From HKCCE3408 sp039183205 (lineage in GTDB: Bacteria > Pseudomonadota > Alphaproteobacteria > Rhodobacterales > Rhodobacteraceae), in the NCBI GenBank assembly GCA_039183205.1, contig JBCDBR010000016.1:16815-80814 (forward strand): 64,000 nucleotides of DNA. The letters run 5' to 3'. Numbering within the stretch: position 1 is the first letter of the stretch; each line of letters opens with the position of its first letter. The notes beneath the pieces are model-generated. The model was not told the DNA's origin and made no database searches. It worked only from the letters and a program-made list of their open reading frames with translations. Shown piece after piece: positions 62,455-64,000 of the stretch. The position numbers and the translations under genes are program-made.

Positions 62455-63927
62455 ATGACCGCGTTGGATACTTTGTTTGAATTCGATGCAACGACGTCGG
62501 CGCTGAGCCAGGTGATGGGCCGGTTGCACTGGGATCAGGAAACGATGATGCCCGCCGGAGCGGCCGAACAACGCGCCGAAGAGATCGCGGCGCTCGAATC
62601 CGTTCTGCATGCGCGCCGCCAAGACCCTCGGATCGGTGATTGGCTGGCAGCCGCAGACCCGAAATCGCCAGCCGATGCAGCCCGTCTTGCGCTTTTGCAG
62701 CGTGATTATGACCGGGCCGTGCGCGTGCCGGCCGATCTCGCCTCTGCCTTGGCGCGGACAACATCGCGCGGGCAAGGGGTCTGGGTGGCCGCGCGGCGAG
62801 ATGAAGATGTTGCTGCATTCTTGCCGATCCTGACCGAAATCGTCGCGCTTAAGCGCGAAGCCGCAACGGCTTTGGCAGATGGCGGCGACCTTTACGACGC
62901 TTTGGTCGAAGACTACGAGCCCGGATTGACCGGGGCCGAGATTGCCGCGATGTTTGATCGGATGCGCCCGCGGCTTGTTGCCTTGCGGGGCCGCATCCTG
63001 GGCTCTGGCCGCACGGCACCTGAGCTTAGCGGCGCGTTCAGCCATGCCAAACAACTCCAACTGACGCAGAAGGTCGCCGAAACCTTTGGCTACAACTTCG
63101 ATCGTGGCCGCATCGATCTTGCCGTGCATCCGTTCAGCTCGGGCAGTGGGACGGATGTGCGGATCACCACGCGCGTCGATGAAGCCGACCCGTTTGGCGC
63201 GCTCTATTCCACTATTCATGAGGTTGGCCATGCCGCCTATGAACAGCACGTGGCTGCGGAATTTGCGCTCACGCGGTTGGGCTCAGGCGTGTCGATGGGT
63301 GTTCATGAAAGCCAAAGCCGCATGTTTGAAAACCAACTTGGCAGAAGTGCTGCGTTTTGCGGTTGGCTGCGGGGCGAGATGCACAGCGTTTTTGGCACGT
63401 TCGACCCAAGCGATGCGGCCGGTTTTTATGCGGCCGTCAATGCGGTGCGACAGGGCTTTATCCGCACGGAATCGGACGAAGTGCAGTACAATCTGCACAT
63501 CATGCTACGGTTTGATCTGGAACGCGCCTTGATGCGCGGCGATCTTGCTGTGGCGGATCTCGAAGAGGCCTGGAACACCCGGTTTGCCGCAGACTTTGGC
63601 GTGAGTGTCGACCGGCCGTCGAATGGGATGTTGCAGGATGTACATTGGGCGGCGGGCCTTTTCGGCTATTTCCCGACCTATTCGCTGGGCAATGTCTATG
63701 CCGGCTGTTTGCATCAGGCATTGCGGGGCGACATCCCCGATCTGGATGCGCAGATGGCGGCGGGAGATCTCTCTGCGCCGACGCGCTGGTTGGCTGAAAA
63801 GGTCCAGCGCCACGGCTCTGCCTTGAGCCCAAAGATCGTGATTGAAGCGGCCACCGGCGCGGAGATTTCCGAAGCGCCGCTTTTGAATTATCTCGACGAA
63901 AAATTCGACGCCCTTTACGGCACTTAG
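62455..63927 (+). CDS. M32 family metallocarboxypeptidase
   Basis: A cytosolic zinc carboxypeptidase of 490 aa. The metal site is HEVGH at residues 255-259 in STIHEVGHAAYEQ, followed by GVHESQSRMFENQLGRS with the third ligand Glu, the DEVQYNLHIMLRFDLE segment, and the late VHWAAGLFGYFPTYSLG. Length and motifs match the Taq carboxypeptidase family. It begins three bases after ctaA. Confidence 0.95.
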   Translation: MTALDTLFEFDATTSALSQVMGRLHWDQETMMPAGAAEQRAEEIAALESVLHARRQDPRIGDWLAAADPKSPADAARLALLQRDYDRAVRVPADLASALARTTSRGQGVWVAARRDEDVAAFLPILTEIVALKREAATALADGGDLYDALVEDYEPGLTGAEIAAMFDRMRPRLVALRGRILGSGRTAPELSGAFSHAKQLQLTQKVAETFGYNFDRGRIDLAVHPFSSGSGTDVRITTRVDEADPFGALYSTIHEVGHAAYEQHVAAEFALTRLGSGVSMGVHESQSRMFENQLGRSAAFCGWLRGEMHSVFGTFDPSDAAGFYAAVNAVRQGFIRTESDEVQYNLHIMLRFDLERALMRGDLAVADLEEAWNTRFAADFGVSVDRPSNGMLQDVHWAAGLFGYFPTYSLGNVYAGCLHQALRGDIPDLDAQMAAGDLSAPTRWLAEKVQRHGSALSPKIVIEAATGAEISEAPLLNYLDEKFDALYGT

Positions 63928-63928
63928 T

Positions 63929-64000
63929 TCATTGGCTCCAGCTCGGATCGCGTTTTTCTATAAAGGCCTGCATGCCCTCGGCCGTGTCGGTGTTGAGCAT
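63929..64000 (-). CDS. C-terminal end of an enoyl-CoA hydratase-like protein (cut by window edge)
   Basis: The visible codons read NTDTAEGMQAFIEKRDPSWS before the stop at 63929. The pattern EGMQAFIEKR-x-P-x-W is the characteristic end of crotonase-family enoyl-CoA hydratases. Only 23 residues are in the window, so the exact enzyme cannot be named. It converges on the carboxypeptidase gene with one base between the stop codons. Confidence 0.7.
   Translation of the reverse strand: MLNTDTAEGMQAFIEKRDPSWSQ

Overview
The window is ordinary, dense alphaproteobacterial chromosome, most likely from a member of the Rhodobacteraceae (Roseobacter group). Supporting evidence: high-GC genes, folate-dependent TrmFO, class II DAHP synthase, a B12-dependent class II ribonucleotide reductase (NrdJ), LpxI in place of LpxH, a ChpT-type histidine phosphotransferase next to a DUF3553 protein, a Usg protein, and the block pyrH-frr-uppS-cdsA-rseP-bamA-skp-fabZ-lpxA-lpxI-lpxB. 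Identification rests on recognising protein families by eye; no search was run.

Layout. 1-8.0 kb: mostly minus-strand housekeeping genes (gluQ partial, a methyltransferase, trmFO, a DoxX-like membrane protein, a VOC protein, gyrA, dsbB-like, yqaA-like), with usg on plus. 8.05-11.1 kb: tRNA-Leu(CAA) followed by the only clearly accessory stretch: long non-coding gaps, a tandem repeat, a GNAT-like protein of unknown function converging on and overlapping a large HTH protein, and an XRE regulator preceded by a duplicated operator-like motif. 11.1-14.3 kb: a probable detoxification operon (MAPEG, SRPBCC, methyltransferase, GST) divergent from a TetR regulator, with two matching 22-bp operator candidates between them. 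15-24.7 kb: MobA-like transferase, CorC-type protein, XerD, an exported protein, a 45-aa membrane protein, aroK-aroB, gpt, fabI, pdxH, a double cold-shock-domain protein, a DUF192 protein and tRNA-Pro(TGG).

25-29.1 kb: nrdJ, preceded by a roughly 190-nt leader rich in self-complementary segments and followed by hairpins and a clear terminator. 29.2-36.9 kb: an oligopeptide-type ABC transporter operon (Tat-signalled binding protein, two permeases, a possible 43-aa membrane peptide, fused double ATPase) behind an AraC regulator. 37-48.9 kb: miaA divergent from a long plus-strand run that makes UMP, recycles ribosomes, supplies undecaprenyl and CDP-diacylglycerol lipid precursors, and builds the outer membrane (RseP, BamA, Skp, FabZ, LpxA, LpxI, LpxB). 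The isoprenoid gene dxr, which I would expect between cdsA and rseP, is not there.

48.9-64 kb: a YbaK-type deacylase, glnE, a small conserved protein, a GlxA-type regulator, class II aroG, a PAS protein, yicC-gmk, a gamma carbonic anhydrase, chpT divergent from a DUF3553 gene, a PlsC-type acyltransferase, a ThiE-like protein lacking usual ThiE motifs, a TrmJ-type methyltransferase, heme A synthase, an M32 carboxypeptidase, and the last codons of an enoyl-CoA hydratase-like gene cut by the window edge. No CRISPR array, insertion sequence, prophage, rRNA or secretion cluster was seen. The best leads for something new are the nrdJ leader RNA, the small module after tRNA-Leu, the structured leader of the cold-shock gene, and three membrane proteins of 43-45 aa.
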